Assembly: GCF_030272615.1 (NCBI RefSeq)
Contig: NC_081409.1
Location: 653,946,468 to 654,010,467 of the forward strand
DNA length: 64,000 nucleotides
Direction of reading: 5' to 3'
From: Cryptomeria japonica
Lineage: Eukaryota > Streptophyta > Pinopsida > Cupressales > Cupressaceae
Of the stretch, positions 11,102 to 23,419 are shown one piece after another. The position numbers and the translations under genes are program-made. Numbering within the stretch: the first letter of the stretch is position 1; the number at the start of each line of letters is the position of its first letter. Below the pieces are notes generated by a model, which was not told the origin of the DNA, did not search any database, and saw only the letters and a list, made by a program, of their open reading frames with translations.

Positions 11102-12703
11102 TGATAACTCAATGATGAACGAATAGTACCAAACTAGTACTAAGAGGGTGGGGGTGAATCAGTACAAACAAAAATACAGTCCAAATCCGGTTTGACAGCA
11201 AATACTCCAGATGACTGGCAAACAGTAATACTGGTTGAGACAAAGTGCAACTGGTAAGACCCAGAATAACTAAAACAATCATAAACCGGTCACTCACTAA
11301 GCTTTCCTCTTAGCTCAATACTATAGTACCATTACACCCTCATGCATGAACAGGTAAACTATCATCTGATCTTCACAATAGTTAGTTCAATATGTTTTAT
11401 AGACAGGCATAAAACACAAAACCATCATATGCTCAACAGGTAATAACAAAGCATCACAAGATAAAAGCATCACACATGACACACATATTTTTCACGTGGA
11501 AACTCGACTAGGAAAAACCATGATGGGGACGAATACCCACAATCGGCTTTTGAACTCTTTAGAAGTCTTCTTTGTTAGGAGCCTTGTCCGGTTAAAGACA
11601 TTACAATAGGTTCTGCTAGGAACTGATCCTGTTAGGGATCACCCGGTTAAGGGATGGCTACAATACTCGGTTAAGGGTTAAACCTGGTTAGGGTTACCTT
11701 GTTAGAGGATTTCAAGAACTTAATAGCTAAAGGATCTCCAGAGCTCTATACGTTCCCAGAACTCATTAACTTCGAGTTACCCTGTTAAGGGATTTGAATC
11801 AAGTCGGTTAAAGCTACCCTGTTAAGGGATTTGTATCAAGCCAGTTAAGGCTACCCTGTTAAGGGATTTCACAACTATTGAAGTGGTTAAAGATCAACAG
11901 GAATTACAATGATCTGGTAACAACACTCAATGCTAATGCAAATCCATTTTGGCTCCTCTTCACCTTTTGCACATTCACTTTGCAAGTATCTCTTTTCTCC
12001 TTTGGTCTAGCAAGATTCACATATCACTTCCCTTGGATACACACACACAACTTTTGCCAACAACCTAAGAAAGAAACACAACATCGACCTTATAGGAGAC
12101 AGACGGGTTGGTAGCAAAAACCCTAAACCCTAAACTTGTTAGGTTAAGCAATTCAAGCGGTTCAATCCTGACCGTTGAATCATACTGCATTAAATGCAAC
12201 AATCTTGAATCGATCTCAAGACATTCTCCATCGTCCATTATCCACCGATTTCATGGTGGCTGATAACCCATCACGTGTTATCACCGTTTGACAAACTTCG
12301 CACATTCCGGAGGTAGATAGGAATAGTCTTCTTCATGCAAGATCCTTCATGCGCACAAGGCTTACATGGCAACACGATCTGTTCTTCGTTATACTTCTAA
12401 CTCATCACACAAAGATCACCGATTGAGTCACACAGGCTTGAGGTACTCCAACCGAAAATCCTGAAGTGGAAACTACCTACCAACCGGTAGTCACATAGTG
12501 CTTCCATGTGCCGGTTCCCATAACTGCATGTCGGTTCACCTTGAACAAATACACCGCTTCACTTTGGCATATATACCGGTTCACACACGTCGGTTCTCTC
12601 TTCTCACATATCACATATGCCGGTTCACTTCATATCACATATTGACATCAATGACAACACACAATATCATTATGTCCTTATACCAGTTCACATAATGCCA
12701 ACA
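11102..12703 (-). repeat. 5' LTR of Copia-1 (1.6 kb)
   Basis: It runs from TGATAACTCA beside the PBS to ATGCCAACA, so on the minus strand it begins TGTTGGC and ends ATCA. It contains an array of ACCCTGTTAAGGGATTT-type units about 40 bases apart (11640-11870), several GCCGGTTCAC-like motifs (12500-12630) and two CCCTAAA units (12119-12132). A block near 11490-11545 (ACGTGGAAA...GGAAAAACCATGATGGG) is shared with the otherwise unrelated element B LTR. Confidence 0.85.
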
Positions 12704-15700
12704 TGACTGAGGTAAGATTTCCAACTGATCCTTGTACACCTGAGACTTCTTCTCAATATCAACGGTGAACTTGTTCAGGGATAAGAATGACTTATCCAAG
12801 TTTACACCTACGGTTATTGCATCCTACATGATTTTTATGCAATTACTTAATGTGGGTCTGTCATTTAAGATCATTTTCTTTAAGGTGGAGAGCCTTTTAG
12901 CATCAAATTCACTCCTGACCTTTACCTCTGCAGATTTCTCAAAAGATTCAAAATGGGAATCAACATAATCAATTAGACTTTTCAATTGCCCAGATGAAGT
13001 ATCAGATGTATCCTTTTGGAATTAGGGCATTAACTTATCCAAAGTACTGACTACCATGTTCAGCAACAAGTTGCCTTTAGTGTGATATTTTAAGAGGTCT
13101 TCATTGGCTTTGGCTTGAGCAAAAGATGCCAACTGAAGTTTTTGAATGGGAGATAGGAAAGCAAGGTTGATTGGTCCTTGTATAGTTTCTAGATCATCAA
13201 TGACCTTCTTACCTCTCACAGTTGTTGATATGTGGCGACTGATCAGCAAAGTACTGTACAGTCAGCACATATCCTTGTTGATCAGTTTTTTTGTTGATGA
13301 AAACCGACATTGTAATAAAAACCTAAAAAGGCCAACTTTGTTTGTTGCCCTAAAAACACATGTTATAAGCGGTTGGGATGCTTAAGGCATTGTAAGGTTG
13401 ATGTACTATTTTTGCTGGATAATAAGAAAGATTGGATGGCTGTGTATGGTGGACGTAACCCATTCTGGGTGAACCACATTAAATCTTTGTGTTATATGTG
13501 TCTCGTTTTATTTCTTTATCTTTTGTATTTAAATCTGCATATAATTGTTAGTTCATATTTGTTTCGGATTTGCTTGAAACCCTAACACTTACCTCTCACA
13601 GTCTCAGTGTCTCTTGCTTCAATTTCGGCTTCAACTTTGACCTCTATCTTTTCCATATTTTCTTCTTCAACTTCTTCCTTTCCAGGTGATAGAGGGATCT
13701 CAACTTTATCTATTTTATCAGCTCCACCCACACCTGCGTCATTCTCCATTCCACTCTTTTTTGGAACAGAAGTATCACCCATTGCATGCTCAACTGGTTA
13801 CACTTCCAGATTTGAAGGTATATCCACCTTGGTCTACTTAGTTTCTAGATGAGTATCATCTTGTTCCTTTTCTGGATTGACTTCATATTGATTTTCTTGC
13901 AAAACTTTTATCCAAATTCTTTGTTTCCTTAGCAACTTCATCAATTTTACCAAACATGATCTTGTTTAGTCTGTACTTACTTTGAAACTTATCCTTGGCA
14001 AACTGGAGTAATCTAAATATCTCCTTTTTAAAAATAATTCAACATAAATTGACTTATATATATTCCTTCAATTTCTCATTTGTATTATTTGTTGTTAGTC
14101 TCCAAGAATCCAAAATGTCATACAAACTCTTTGGAATTACAACAAATAAGTCTATCAAGGCTTTATTATATACATTCATATATTCAACTACAACTTCTTC
14201 TAATGACCTCTTCCTACTTTCATCAAAATCTTCATACCACTCAGATAATGGTTTCAAATTACCATCTTTGACAACTAAACTAACAATTTGTTCTAATGTA
14301 TTAAGGGGCACAATAGTGTAATTACTTTGAATTTTTCTTGACTTCAATGCCTCGTCAAGATGACATTTTGGCTTCTTGTTGGATCTTGTTCATTTGGATG
14401 GTTTCTCCTTAGAGACCTTGGTGGCCTTAGGAGCTTTTCCCTTTAGTTCTCTTACTACCTCATCTGATCCAATTTCTTTCTCATCAACCACCACAAATCT
14501 AACTAATTTCTTCTTCTGTACTCCACCGGATGGCTTAACTAATTATTTAGGCTTAGGAGGTTGAGAAATGGGAGCACTAGAGGTTGAGAAATGGGAGCAC
14601 TACTTCTGGTTTGGCTTAGGGACTATTGCTGGTTTCTTCTTCACTCTTACTAATTTCACTTCAGAGGTAATTTTTTTCTCTCTATCTTTCCAGACAACCT
14701 CTTTTGATATTGATCTCTTAAACTATTGTTCAAGTTTTAGGCTCTTCTCCTTGTAGGTTCTGAACCTTTCTTCATTGGAGTCCACCAATTGGCTCAACAA
14801 ATGTTACACATATAGTTCCAAAATTTCTTCATCAACCTCATAGCCTATTGGTATAATCCATGAAGTTCGGGGCTCCACTACTTCCATCAAGCACTAATCA
14901 TTGTCAACCATGAAATTGATGGTGTCAGCATATTTTTTGATAATACACGTCGGGATTCTCTCCCTCTCATGCATTTCCTCTTGAAAGTTCTTGAAATATC
15001 CCCATAGATTCTTGTTTCAGGATTTGGAGTCACCAAAGCTATAGAGATACTCCTGAATCTGCATTCCCACTGGCCTATCAAATTCCCACTATACCAGACC
15101 AACTCTCGAAATCTCATTCTTGAAATAAAAGAATATGCACAAAATTAGAGCACCGTATTTGAAGGGGTGCTTCTTGCTATCTTTGATCTTCTTCAGATTC
15201 TTGATGAGCCCACTTCAGAGCAACTCACAAAGATTATATTTCTTGTTCTCCCTTAACATCTCACATGCTGCATACACTACAGTACTAAATATAAAGCTCA
15301 TTCAACTAGAGTAATAAATCTTATAGGCTATCACCATGGATGAAAACCAGATGTCATCCTCCAAGATGTCATCAATACACATTACTTTTTTTATCAAACT
15401 TTGACCCGGTTGCATTGATTACAATTTCATTATTTACTATTTTCAGAGATAGCAATGGACCAGATGCACACAACCCTATAACTGCTTGAATCACACCTTT
15501 AGTGATCTTTTGCAGCTTATCCAACCACATGAATTCATCATGAACACGACTCACGATGTACCGGATCCACTCCTATTCATACACCATTGAAAACTTCATA
15601 AATTGTGCAAAACCCTTGTTTTCCAATTCTTGAAATTTAGGTTTCAACATTGAACTTTGATTGGATAGCCAATTATTGAAAAGATTTAGCAATTGGGAAC

Positions 15701-15890
15701 TTCCTAATTCTTCAATTGAACAATGTGTGTAAACCCTTATATCTTCATTGTGTATCACTCTATGGGGTACAGATGAAAAAGTATTCTTCAGATCGTCCTC
15801 CATCGAAATGAATGGATGATTTTTAAAGTTGGAACAAGAACACTCAGTGATATTAACAACCATAGGGGTTGTGGTACCAGATGCAGTCGT
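12704..15890 (-). pseudogene. Element B second ORF, unknown retrotransposon-borne protein
   Basis: After removing the solo LTR at 13223-13587, the minus strand reads for about 900 codons with scattered stops and few shifts. The N-terminal part has a Trp/Tyr-rich globular look (WIRYIVSRVHDEFMWLD, then a stretch with IQAVIGLCASG at about 15440-15540). The middle is Lys-rich with Pro/Ser linkers (14380-14700). The C-terminal part is acidic (EEVEEENMEKIEVKVEAEIE, near 13620-13700) and then helical. I recognise it only as resembling hypothetical proteins that travel with conifer retrotransposons, and I assign no function. It lies downstream of gag, where pol would be expected. Copia-1 truncates its end. 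Confidence 0.55.
13223..13587 (+). repeat. Solo LTR (copia type, 365 bp) inside element B ORF
   Basis: The segment runs TGTTGATATG to CCTAACA and contains GTGAACCACATTAAATCTTTGTG near 13470, a block typical of copia LTR R regions. No internal sequence accompanies it. It is flanked on both sides by CTTACCTCTCACAGT (13208-13222 and 13588-13602). That is 15 bases of direct repeat, not the 5 expected from integrase. Removing the insert and one repeat restores reading of the surrounding minus-strand ORF, so it is a later insertion. Confidence 0.75.
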
Positions 15891-16367
15891 TCTTATAGAT
15901 TCAAATTTCTATCTTAAACTAAAAGAGGGTTTTCACTGATAAATACCTTTGATGCTAGATTAGGTTTACTCGCCAAATCTCTTCGAAAATTGATAGCACC
16001 ACATTTCTCTTGATCACCTTCTTCACGGAACTCTCTATACTTCTTCTCTTCAATCACAAAGTGAGAAATGAAGAGGAAAAGTTACATTTTATTCATCACA
16101 GACCTGAATTTTCACTCCAATAAATGCACTCTACCCTAATTTTTCCAGATGCTCTATATCTATCAGAAATTGTTCACAAGATCTTCAATAGGTTCAAATA
16201 TTTCAAAAATCTACCACAAACATCTGCAATCATAAATACTTATACAACCTACTAGAAACAGACATAGATTTTCAAACAGGGGGTTTGAAAGATGGGCATT
16301 ATAACTCCCCTAGGCCAGATGCCTAGGTTCAGTTACCAGATGTAGTTATAGCATCAGAATCGGGTAC

Positions 16368-17560
16368 CTACCCACTTCCTACCTCTAAATCAGTATTCTT
16401 AACCCATGTTTTCTTCATCTGATCTCTGATCTCCTCAAATTTTTCTTTTCCCTTCTCATTTGGCTTCTCATTCTTGTTCTTGTCTTTCGGACCTCTCTTA
16501 TTCACATTTTTGCTTTTGCAATACTTAGCAATGTGACCGGATTTGTTGTAAGCATAGAAAACAACATTTCCTTGCATAGGTCTAAAATTCATCTATTTTC
16601 TTTTTTATTTGCATTAATTAACAACATGTTCAAACATACCACATGCATAACATCTGATATTTATCTTACCTTGAAAGTTATTCATCATACTTCTGCATAT
16701 ATTTGCCTTATGACCATACTTATTGAATTTTAAATATTGACTGGTAAAAGATGGACCATTATTGACCATCCTATTTCTGCATTGACAAGCTATATGGATG
16801 AATTTATTGCAAACAAAAAAAATACCATTGAATTTATGAGCATTAGGCTATCTTACCTGAGGCCTTCTTGAGTTGTTCTTTTGCTATTGAGTCTTAGGAT
16901 TGCTTTGACCAGACTCAGAGCTTTCTCCTTTCTCATATCCAAGACCTTGAGTGTCAGTAGGATTTTTCTGACTTGCAAGCATTTCATCAAGCTTAGATGA
17001 ACTCATTTGGAACTTCTCCTTGTATTCATTTGCAACATCAAGATCATATCTAATAAGAATGATCTCTCTTTCCTGATCTTCCTCGTGTTGTCTAGCATCT
17101 TGTAGATTAAGCTTCATTTGTCCATTCTCACTCTCAAGTCTGCAACATTCTTCATATAGAAACTGAGCAAGTTTTTCTTCATTCTTCTTCATTTCTTCAA
17201 TCTCTTTTGTCAATCTCATCACAATAGCTTTCATTTCATTCTTTTGGACTGTATTAGCTCTAGCTATTCTATCACATTCTTTTGTCTTTTTCGTCAAGGC
17301 TTCTTAATCAATGTTCTAACTTTCCTTCTGCTTAAGCTTATCAACAAGTTCCTTTCTCTTTTCCCTTCATTTGTTTAACTAATCCTTCAATTTTTCAATG
17401 TATTCTTCAACATCTTTGAGATTTTCTTTCACTTGTCTTTTCTCATCTTGTACATGATCAAGATCTTCAAGTGCAATAACTAGTTGCTTTCTAAGACTAC
17501 CAGAATCCATTGATTCACCATCCGGATCAACCTCAAGTTGTAAGACTTCCTTCGAGAAAC
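16368..17560 (-). pseudogene. Element B gag: coiled coil plus tandem CCHC zinc knuckles
   Basis: The minus-strand frame starts just inside the PBS. It gives about 190 residues of heptad-like, Lys/Glu-rich helix (17560-16900), including the open stretch 17297-16884 with LTKEIEEMKKNEEKLAQFL. This predicts a coiled coil of the kind reported for Sirevirus gag proteins. Downstream are four tandem knuckle relics between about 16840 and 16500: FFVCNKFIHIACQC, YLKFNKYGHKANIC, CYACGMFEHVV(N)C and FYAYNKSGHIAKYC. Only the third keeps its CCHC ligands, and a stop interrupts it. The others lost one or two Cys to Phe or Tyr. Several stops make the gene dead. Confidence 0.7.
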
Positions 17561-17561
17561 T

Positions 17562-17574
17562 AGGCTCTGATACT
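17562..17574 (-). other. Degenerate primer-binding site of element B
   Basis: GGCTCTGATACTA differs by one base from the perfect tRNA-iMet site complement GGCTCTGATACCA. It lies directly inside the LTR terminus. Confidence 0.75.
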
Positions 17575-17578
17575 AATT

Positions 17579-18679
17579 ATTGGAATCAAGGAACACTAAG
17601 GGGGAGGCGTGAATCAGTTTTCTACAATTTTTAACTTTGAAAATCTGTCCTTTAAACCACTTGATGCATATGAAGGAAATCAAAGTGTAGAAACACAAAG
17701 CAAATATCAGCAACACCATAACACCAATATTTTTACATGGAAAACTGATTAAGGGAAAAAACATGGTGGTATTCATACCCATAATATTAGTATAGTCTAT
17801 TAAAAGTATAAGACTATTACATAAGGGAAATGCACATGCATTTAGGCACATTTCCTAGAGCTCACTACTTAATGTTTACAAAAAGGGGTACAACCCAAAA
17901 GGCTCACTACCTTACAAATGTTTGTAAGAGATTACAATGAAGTTTGAACTATGAAGTAGCATCAATAAATGCCTAGATATACTTTCGATTAAGCAAAAAA
18001 AATATTCTTACACTGCTCTACAATATTGCTCTGTTATGATATTTTGCAACATACTGGAGCGCTAATCTTCACTTTGCGCATGTGAAATTGTGCATAATAA
18101 CTCATACACGTATCCCACACAATAATCTATCATCAAAATGATCAAATAAACCTATCTTATATATTTGCATCACCAATTTAGGTTACCACCAAGTCGGCTT
18201 CAAGAACACATCACAAAAGATGAAACATGTACACAAGTCGGCTCAATTCGATCCAAGAAAAACTAGGAGGACCAAAAAAAATTTCCACACACTTCCCACA
18301 GGTCATCTTAGCAACCTAGATCACACAAGCAACCGCAAAATCGATTTGCAAGATCTGCATACAAAACTACCACAGGTTATCATAGATAACCATTGTTCTA
18401 ACCAAAACCATGATTACCAAATCTTCTAACTTACACAAAACTTAACACCAGAATCCAAAAACCTAGAAATAAGGTAAATTGCATACGCATAATACATTTC
18501 CTAGATCTGCAACCAAAATAATCCGCCGACCAAATTAATGTACACTTTGTTGGATACCCTATTCTCACCGGACCTCGCGAATACATGATCAATCTCCAAC
18601 CAATCTTCTGAAATGATGAAAACATGAATTGCAGATGCCAATTTTGATATGAGTTGTCATCAATAACAACATCTCAACA
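17579..18679 (-). repeat. 5' LTR of element B (about 1.1 kb)
   Basis: The inner edge reads TATTGGAATCAAGG; the partner at 5267 reads TGTTGGAATCAAGG, so TG was the original. The outer edge is CATCTCAACA at 18679, giving matching TGTTG...CAACA ends. Identity with 5267-5846 is high over about 580 bases. The inner part shares the ACATGGAAA...GGGAAAAAACATGGTGG block with the Copia-1 LTR. Confidence 0.75.
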
Positions 18680-19880
18680 TACATTTAGTGTCTCTTGCCA
18701 ATAGGCTCCTAACCTTAACCACCTAGCCTAACCATATTCTAACCCAACCCATCCTATCTAACCATGGGTTAACCTAACCCTCTATCCTTTAAACAAGGTT
18801 ATCCTAACCTCTTGTATTTTGTTCACCCTCTCTTGAGGACACATATCACCTTTTCCACTTGTCTCTCCTCCCCTTGATACTTGTCTCTCTAGGGATGACA
18901 AGTGTCTCTCCTCTCCAACTTCTTCATTTTCAACCCTTGATATCTCTAGATCAAATATAAACCGTTCATTCCTGTTACCTCAACCTTGGTATTGGAATAT
19001 CTATAAAAGAATCTCAATTGCATTCAATTGGGTTGCTCCTCACGTTTTTAGCTTCTTCGTGCTAGTTTAATTATGCACTTTAATTTGAGCAATTAGCAAT
19101 TATCATAGCTTTTTAGTATCATACAACATCAATCATGTATTTAGCATAATATCATGTGGCTACTCATATCTTGGTTAGTCATTTTGTTGATCTTGCTACT
19201 GTTGAGACCCACATCAAAAGATCTACAAGATACTTAGAATTAGACAAAAATGAGACATCACAAGGAGGGCTGAATTTGTATTGTTTATCTCTACTTTTCT
19301 TTTCACTTTATTATTGTCTCATTTATGTGTTGATTAGAATAGTTTGGTAATTAGTACAATATTTTACGCATATAAAAGGCATATTTTAGAGCCGTAGAGA
19401 AGGATTTAACACATATGGGACATAAATTGGTTTATTCATGAAATTATTTCAAAGATTATAATTTTAGATAGTTAGGTTGTCTAGAGGAGACAAGCATGAA
19501 TATATGTCTAGCAATGTTTACAATGTATCAAGGGAAAATGCAATAAATTGATGGGAATTATAACTTTTTTGTCTGAGGTAAGTATTACTATTTTTAGTAA
19601 TACAAGGTTTATTATATTTTGAAATTTAATTTACTTTTTATCTCAATATGGGATCTTAAAATGAAAAATTTGAATGTAAATAGGTCCCACTCAAACTACC
19701 GCTAATATATTAGTTCCTATAATATGATTTCAAAATTTAGGTGAAAAATAGGAATATCTAGGTCATTTAGAAAATTGCATGAATTCAACTCATTGTTAAT
19801 GCCTGAGTTAATTTGTGCAAATAAAAGAAAAAAACTATAATTATTTTATTTTTATTCTTTTGTGTTAAACTAAAAATAAA
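18680..19880. other. Interval without identified gene; CCTAACC-rich start
   Basis: The first 150 bases repeat CTAACC/TAACCC-like words irregularly. Around 19000 a TATA-like CTATAAAAG follows CCGTTCATTCCTG, which could be an old LTR promoter, but no LTR ends could be placed. I see nothing coding in the rest. Confidence 0.35.
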
Positions 19881-21369
19881 AAAATTGCATGAAATATTTA
19901 AAATAGCTAACTACTAGTTATAATTAGAGATTGTTGTTTTTCCTTTCGCTATAAAGGGAGATGTCTAACATTGTAGCAAGATCCATTCTTTTTCTTTTTT
20001 ATAGTCTTAGAAAATTTATTTTACAATAAATATCACTGTTAAAGGAAATTTCTTATAAAGAAGATCAAATTCTATTATACCTACCTTGTTGGTAATATCA
20101 CCAAAATACATAAATGAATGAAGCAACTAAACTTTAAATTCTTCTACTCTTGAGGAATGAATTTCCATTTTTCATATATCTTGCTTGTTGATTATTTGAG
20201 AAAAACTTATAAAAGAATGAATAACAAAATATATAATTTTAACAAGCCATTGAAATACTGCATTGAATTTTCATGTGAAATACAGTAATTTGATGTGTTC
20301 ATTTCTATATCTCACATTTATTTCCTATGAATCTTGCATATGTAGTATAACTGGTTGAGTTAAATTTGATCAAGATATTTTGAGTAATGATATTTATTTT
20401 TTTTAAATTATAAAAGATTGAAATTTAAATATTGAACTTCCTCTGTTTAGTTTTTCTTTCATAAACCTAATTCTATGTTGTTTTTAACAAAATATAAGAG
20501 TGGGATTGTACCGGGGATTTATCAAATCAAAAAATATAGAATATAATATAACTATATAAAAGATTAATTAGAATTGAAAAACTACTTTGATATTAATCAA
20601 AATAGTCAAATCAACAAAGATCCCTTGAAAAAATAGACTACATTGACAAGCTAAGTCTATCTAGTTTAATTTAAACCCATTAATTAAATTATTCTTTTAG
20701 GAGAGGTGGGGTAATTTCATTCTCTTTTATTTTGCCTTTAAATTTTTTGGCATGGTCACAAAACCTCAAATTAATTTTGCCTTTTAAGACTTATGTTTTT
20801 GTTCATAATGATAAACAACAGATGTTGACTAAATGTACTAAAAATAAAGATTAAGTAGCTAATATCAATGGGTCATTTTTTATGTTAGAAGGTGGTTTCT
20901 AAATAAACAATAGACATATTAACTACAATATATCAAAATTTATGATAAAATAACATAATACTCTTATCTAAAAATATTAAAATTTAAACAAGATTAAATT
21001 TCTTTAAAAAAAATTTGATAAAAGAAACTTAACAGAATGTAACTCGATTTGTCAAGAAATTGTACTCTAAAACTAGGTTGCAAAAACTCACAATAAAACA
21101 ATATTTAAAACACAGGTTGTTTAAGCCTTTTAATCCCAAGTAGAACAAGATTATGACGAGGAGCAAGAAGTTGATAACGAACAAGAAGATTATGACGAGG
21201 AGCAAGAAGATTATAACAAGAAGATTGCAACGATAACTTAGTCAATTTGGCTAACTCTATCACAATCCCTAGTCTTCTATAATCCATTGCAATCTAAGAA
21301 TATGTCATAACTTGATAAAATTGTGGTGAAGAAGTTGATCAGCAAGGGCAAGATCATGAACAAAAGATG
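19880..21369 (+). repeat. Copy A start block (alpha), interrupted by Copia-2
   Basis: Positions 20426-21369 match 50792-51742 at roughly 93% by eye. The whole block is also a more diverged relative of 44350-45980 and 63170-64000. The end (21080-21369) carries GACGAGGAGCAAGAAG-type acidic coding relics and continues across Copia-2 at 26741. No intact gene lies in it. Confidence 0.75.
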
Positions 21370-21893
21370 TGTTGAAATTAATCCCCAACTACCCACCCAC
21401 TCCTCCGTAGATTGAATGTTGTCCATCCAATCTACTCAACCTTATCATGCTTGTGCCTACTTCCTTACTCCAAACATGACATATTTTGATTAAAAGTATT
21501 GATTGTAATCTATTCCCAATCTGTATACAACGAACAAGTAAGTTAGGAATTAAATTAAATTATATATTTTTATTTTTTTCCCTCTTTGTTGGAAGCACAT
21601 AGAAGTATCTAGAAACTTATAACAGAAAGAAATAAAAGAAAGGAGGTGGGACAGTTTTTGAATAGGATGTCAAAAAGAAAAGGTGAGCTATGTAGTTGTA
21701 ACAACAACAAATGCATTTTAAGAACAGGGGACACTACTCAGAACAGGGGTTATGTAACTGTAGTATTACTTCAGCACGAGAAGTGTAGCAGTCCCAGATT
21801 TATGAACCATATATTAATTTATGTATGCATTTTGAAAATATAAATATACATACCACTTTCAGTTTATTTGTGTGCTTTATTTTTGTGTTATTG
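21370..21893 (+). repeat. Copia-2 5' LTR, truncated at its 3' end
   Basis: It aligns with 26228-26740 up to TTTTTGTGTT, after which the last 45 or so bases of the LTR and the PBS are absent. It keeps an extra segment of about 80 bases (near 21680-21750) lying between short AGAACAGG-like repeats that the 3' LTR has lost. Confidence 0.85.
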
Positions 21894-21948
21894 GGTGAAG
21901 TGACTGAGAAAGTTTTTCAAAGAGAGTTTTTTTTTTCCACAGTCTATA

Positions 21949-23180
21949 ATGGCAACTCCAAGCACAAGTTTGACAAATCCATAAATCCCACAGTTTAATG
22001 GGAAAAATTATGATTACTGGGCAATCACAATAAAGACATTATTTTGTGCACAAGATTTATGGGAGTTTGTTGAAAATGGCTACCAAGAACCAGTAGATAC
22101 AATAACATATAATGCATTAACTCAAGCAGAGAAAGACTTATTGAAGGAAAATAAAAGGAAAGATTCAAAAGCTCTCTTCTTCATCTTTCAAGGAGTGAAT
22201 GAAAGCATTTTTCCAAGGATTCAAGCGGCAACAAAGTCCAAGCAAGCATGGGACATTCTTCAAACAACCTATCAAGGAATGAAGAAGGTAAAAATAGCTA
22301 AGTTGCAAATGTTAAGAAGACATTTTGAGACCATCTACATGAAAGAATCAGATACAATAGACTCATTTTTCACTCAAATCATTGGATTGGTAAACCAAAT
22401 TAGATCTCACGGTGAAAACCTTGAGAAAGAAGAGTGGTTGAAAAGATTCTAAGAAGTTTGCCTACAAGGTTTGAATCAATAGTGGTGGCCATAGAAGAGA
22501 CAAAAAATCTCTCACAATTTTCAGTGGATGAGCTTCATGCTTCACTCATTTCTCATGAGCATAGACTGAGCAGGTCAACAAATTCAAATTTGGAGCATGC
22601 ATTCAAGACACAACTCTCAATCAACCATGATAGAGGCAGGGGAAGAACAAATTTTAGAGGTAGAGGAAGAAATGCATATAGAGGTGGAAGAGGCAACCCA
22701 TCAAACTCAAGTGGAAGAGGTAGAAACCCATCAAGCTCAAGTGGAAGAAGCAACTATCAAACATCAACTTAAAATTAGCCCCAAAGCCAAAGGTATGACA
22801 AATCCTCAATCCAATGTCATTATTGCAAGAAATTTAGGCATTACCTAAATGAATGTAGAAAGAAGCAATATGACTCTAGACAACAAAGTGCAAATTTTAC
22901 CAAGGAAAATCAAACTCAAGATAGCATGTTCATAACTTGTAATGTTGCACAAGAAAGTGAGAAAGACATATGGTTTTTAGACTCAAGTTGTGGCAATCAT
23001 ATGACTGAAAATTTGGAAATGTTTTCAAGTTTGGATGAGAGTGTAAAATTGGATGTAACGTTGGTGAATGACAACAAAGTTTTTGTTATGGGTAAAGGAA
23101 GTATCAACATTCTAACAAAAAAGAGAGAGAAAAAGTATATTCCAGATGTATATTTTGTTTATGGGCTTAACATAACTTAA
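21949..23180 (+). pseudogene. Copia-2 gag and protease
   Basis: The ATG at 21949 opens the usual copia gag start. It has a TAA twelve codons in and FNGKNYDYWAITIKTL after it. The UBN2-type gag domain runs to about 22440, where a frameshift occurs. It continues as an Arg/Gly-rich stretch (22620-22760), a CCHC knuckle near 22820-22860 (CHYCKKFRHYLNEC, with the usual Gly before His changed), and a protease start WFLDSSCGNHM (22970-23000). The catalytic triplet there is DSS, not DSG. The segment ends at 23180. The protein would form the particle and process the polyprotein; stops prevent this. Confidence 0.85.
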
Positions 23181-23419
23181 TGAGTATAGGGCAACTCATT
23201 CAAAAGGGGTATAGAGTCTATTTCAAGAACAAAGAATGCACAATTTTAGACAAATTTCCAAGCAATCGGCTCATGGCAAAAGTCCAAATGACAAGCAATA
23301 GAATGTTTCCCCTAAGGATAAAACCAAATTTGAAAGTAGAGTTTTCTCGAGAACATAACACAATGAATCCATGAGTGCATGAAGGAAAAGTTACAGCAAT
23401 CCCCCAAGTAGTTTATCAA

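Larger units (their letters stand above)
5267..12703 (-). mobile_element. Copia-1: Ty1/copia retrotransposon, minus strand, inactive
   Basis: The order on the minus strand is 5' LTR (11102-12703), tRNA-iMet PBS (11088-11099), one gag-pol frame (11032 to 6941), a polypurine tract (6695-6709), and a 3' LTR (5267-6694) that is only partly its own. The internal order gag, protease, integrase, reverse transcriptase, RNase H is diagnostic of Ty1/copia. The flanks give no target duplication: TGACT follows the 5' LTR and GGCTC precedes 5267. This fits loss of the original left end. The right flank is element B's unknown ORF, so Copia-1 inserted into element B. The two U3 halves differ by about 6-7% by eye, so the insertion is old. 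Confidence 0.85.
12704..18679 (-). mobile_element. Element B: gag-bearing LTR element without visible pol, minus strand
   Basis: On the minus strand it shows an LTR (17579-18679), a degenerate PBS (17562-17574), a coiled-coil gag with tandem zinc knuckles (17560-16368), a non-coding gap, and a long unknown ORF (about 15890 to 12704) cut off by the Copia-1 LTR. No protease, integrase, reverse transcriptase or RNase H motif is readable in the remaining 4.9 kb. The U5 half of a matching LTR survives at 5267-5846 beyond Copia-1. It therefore looks like a non-autonomous gag-only derivative, although pol could have stood in the deleted part. Confidence 0.65.

Noticed and set aside
1263-17574. tRNA-like sequence at the GCTCTGATACCA sites
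   Set aside because: These are primer-binding sites complementary to the tRNA 3' end; no cloverleaf is present.
18690-18810. CCTAACC-rich stretch as a telomeric or satellite repeat
   Set aside because: Units are irregular in length and spacing and cover only about 120 bases.
22553-22753. Leu/Pro-rich minus-strand frame
   Set aside because: It is the reverse complement of the Arg/Gly-rich gag linker of Copia-2.
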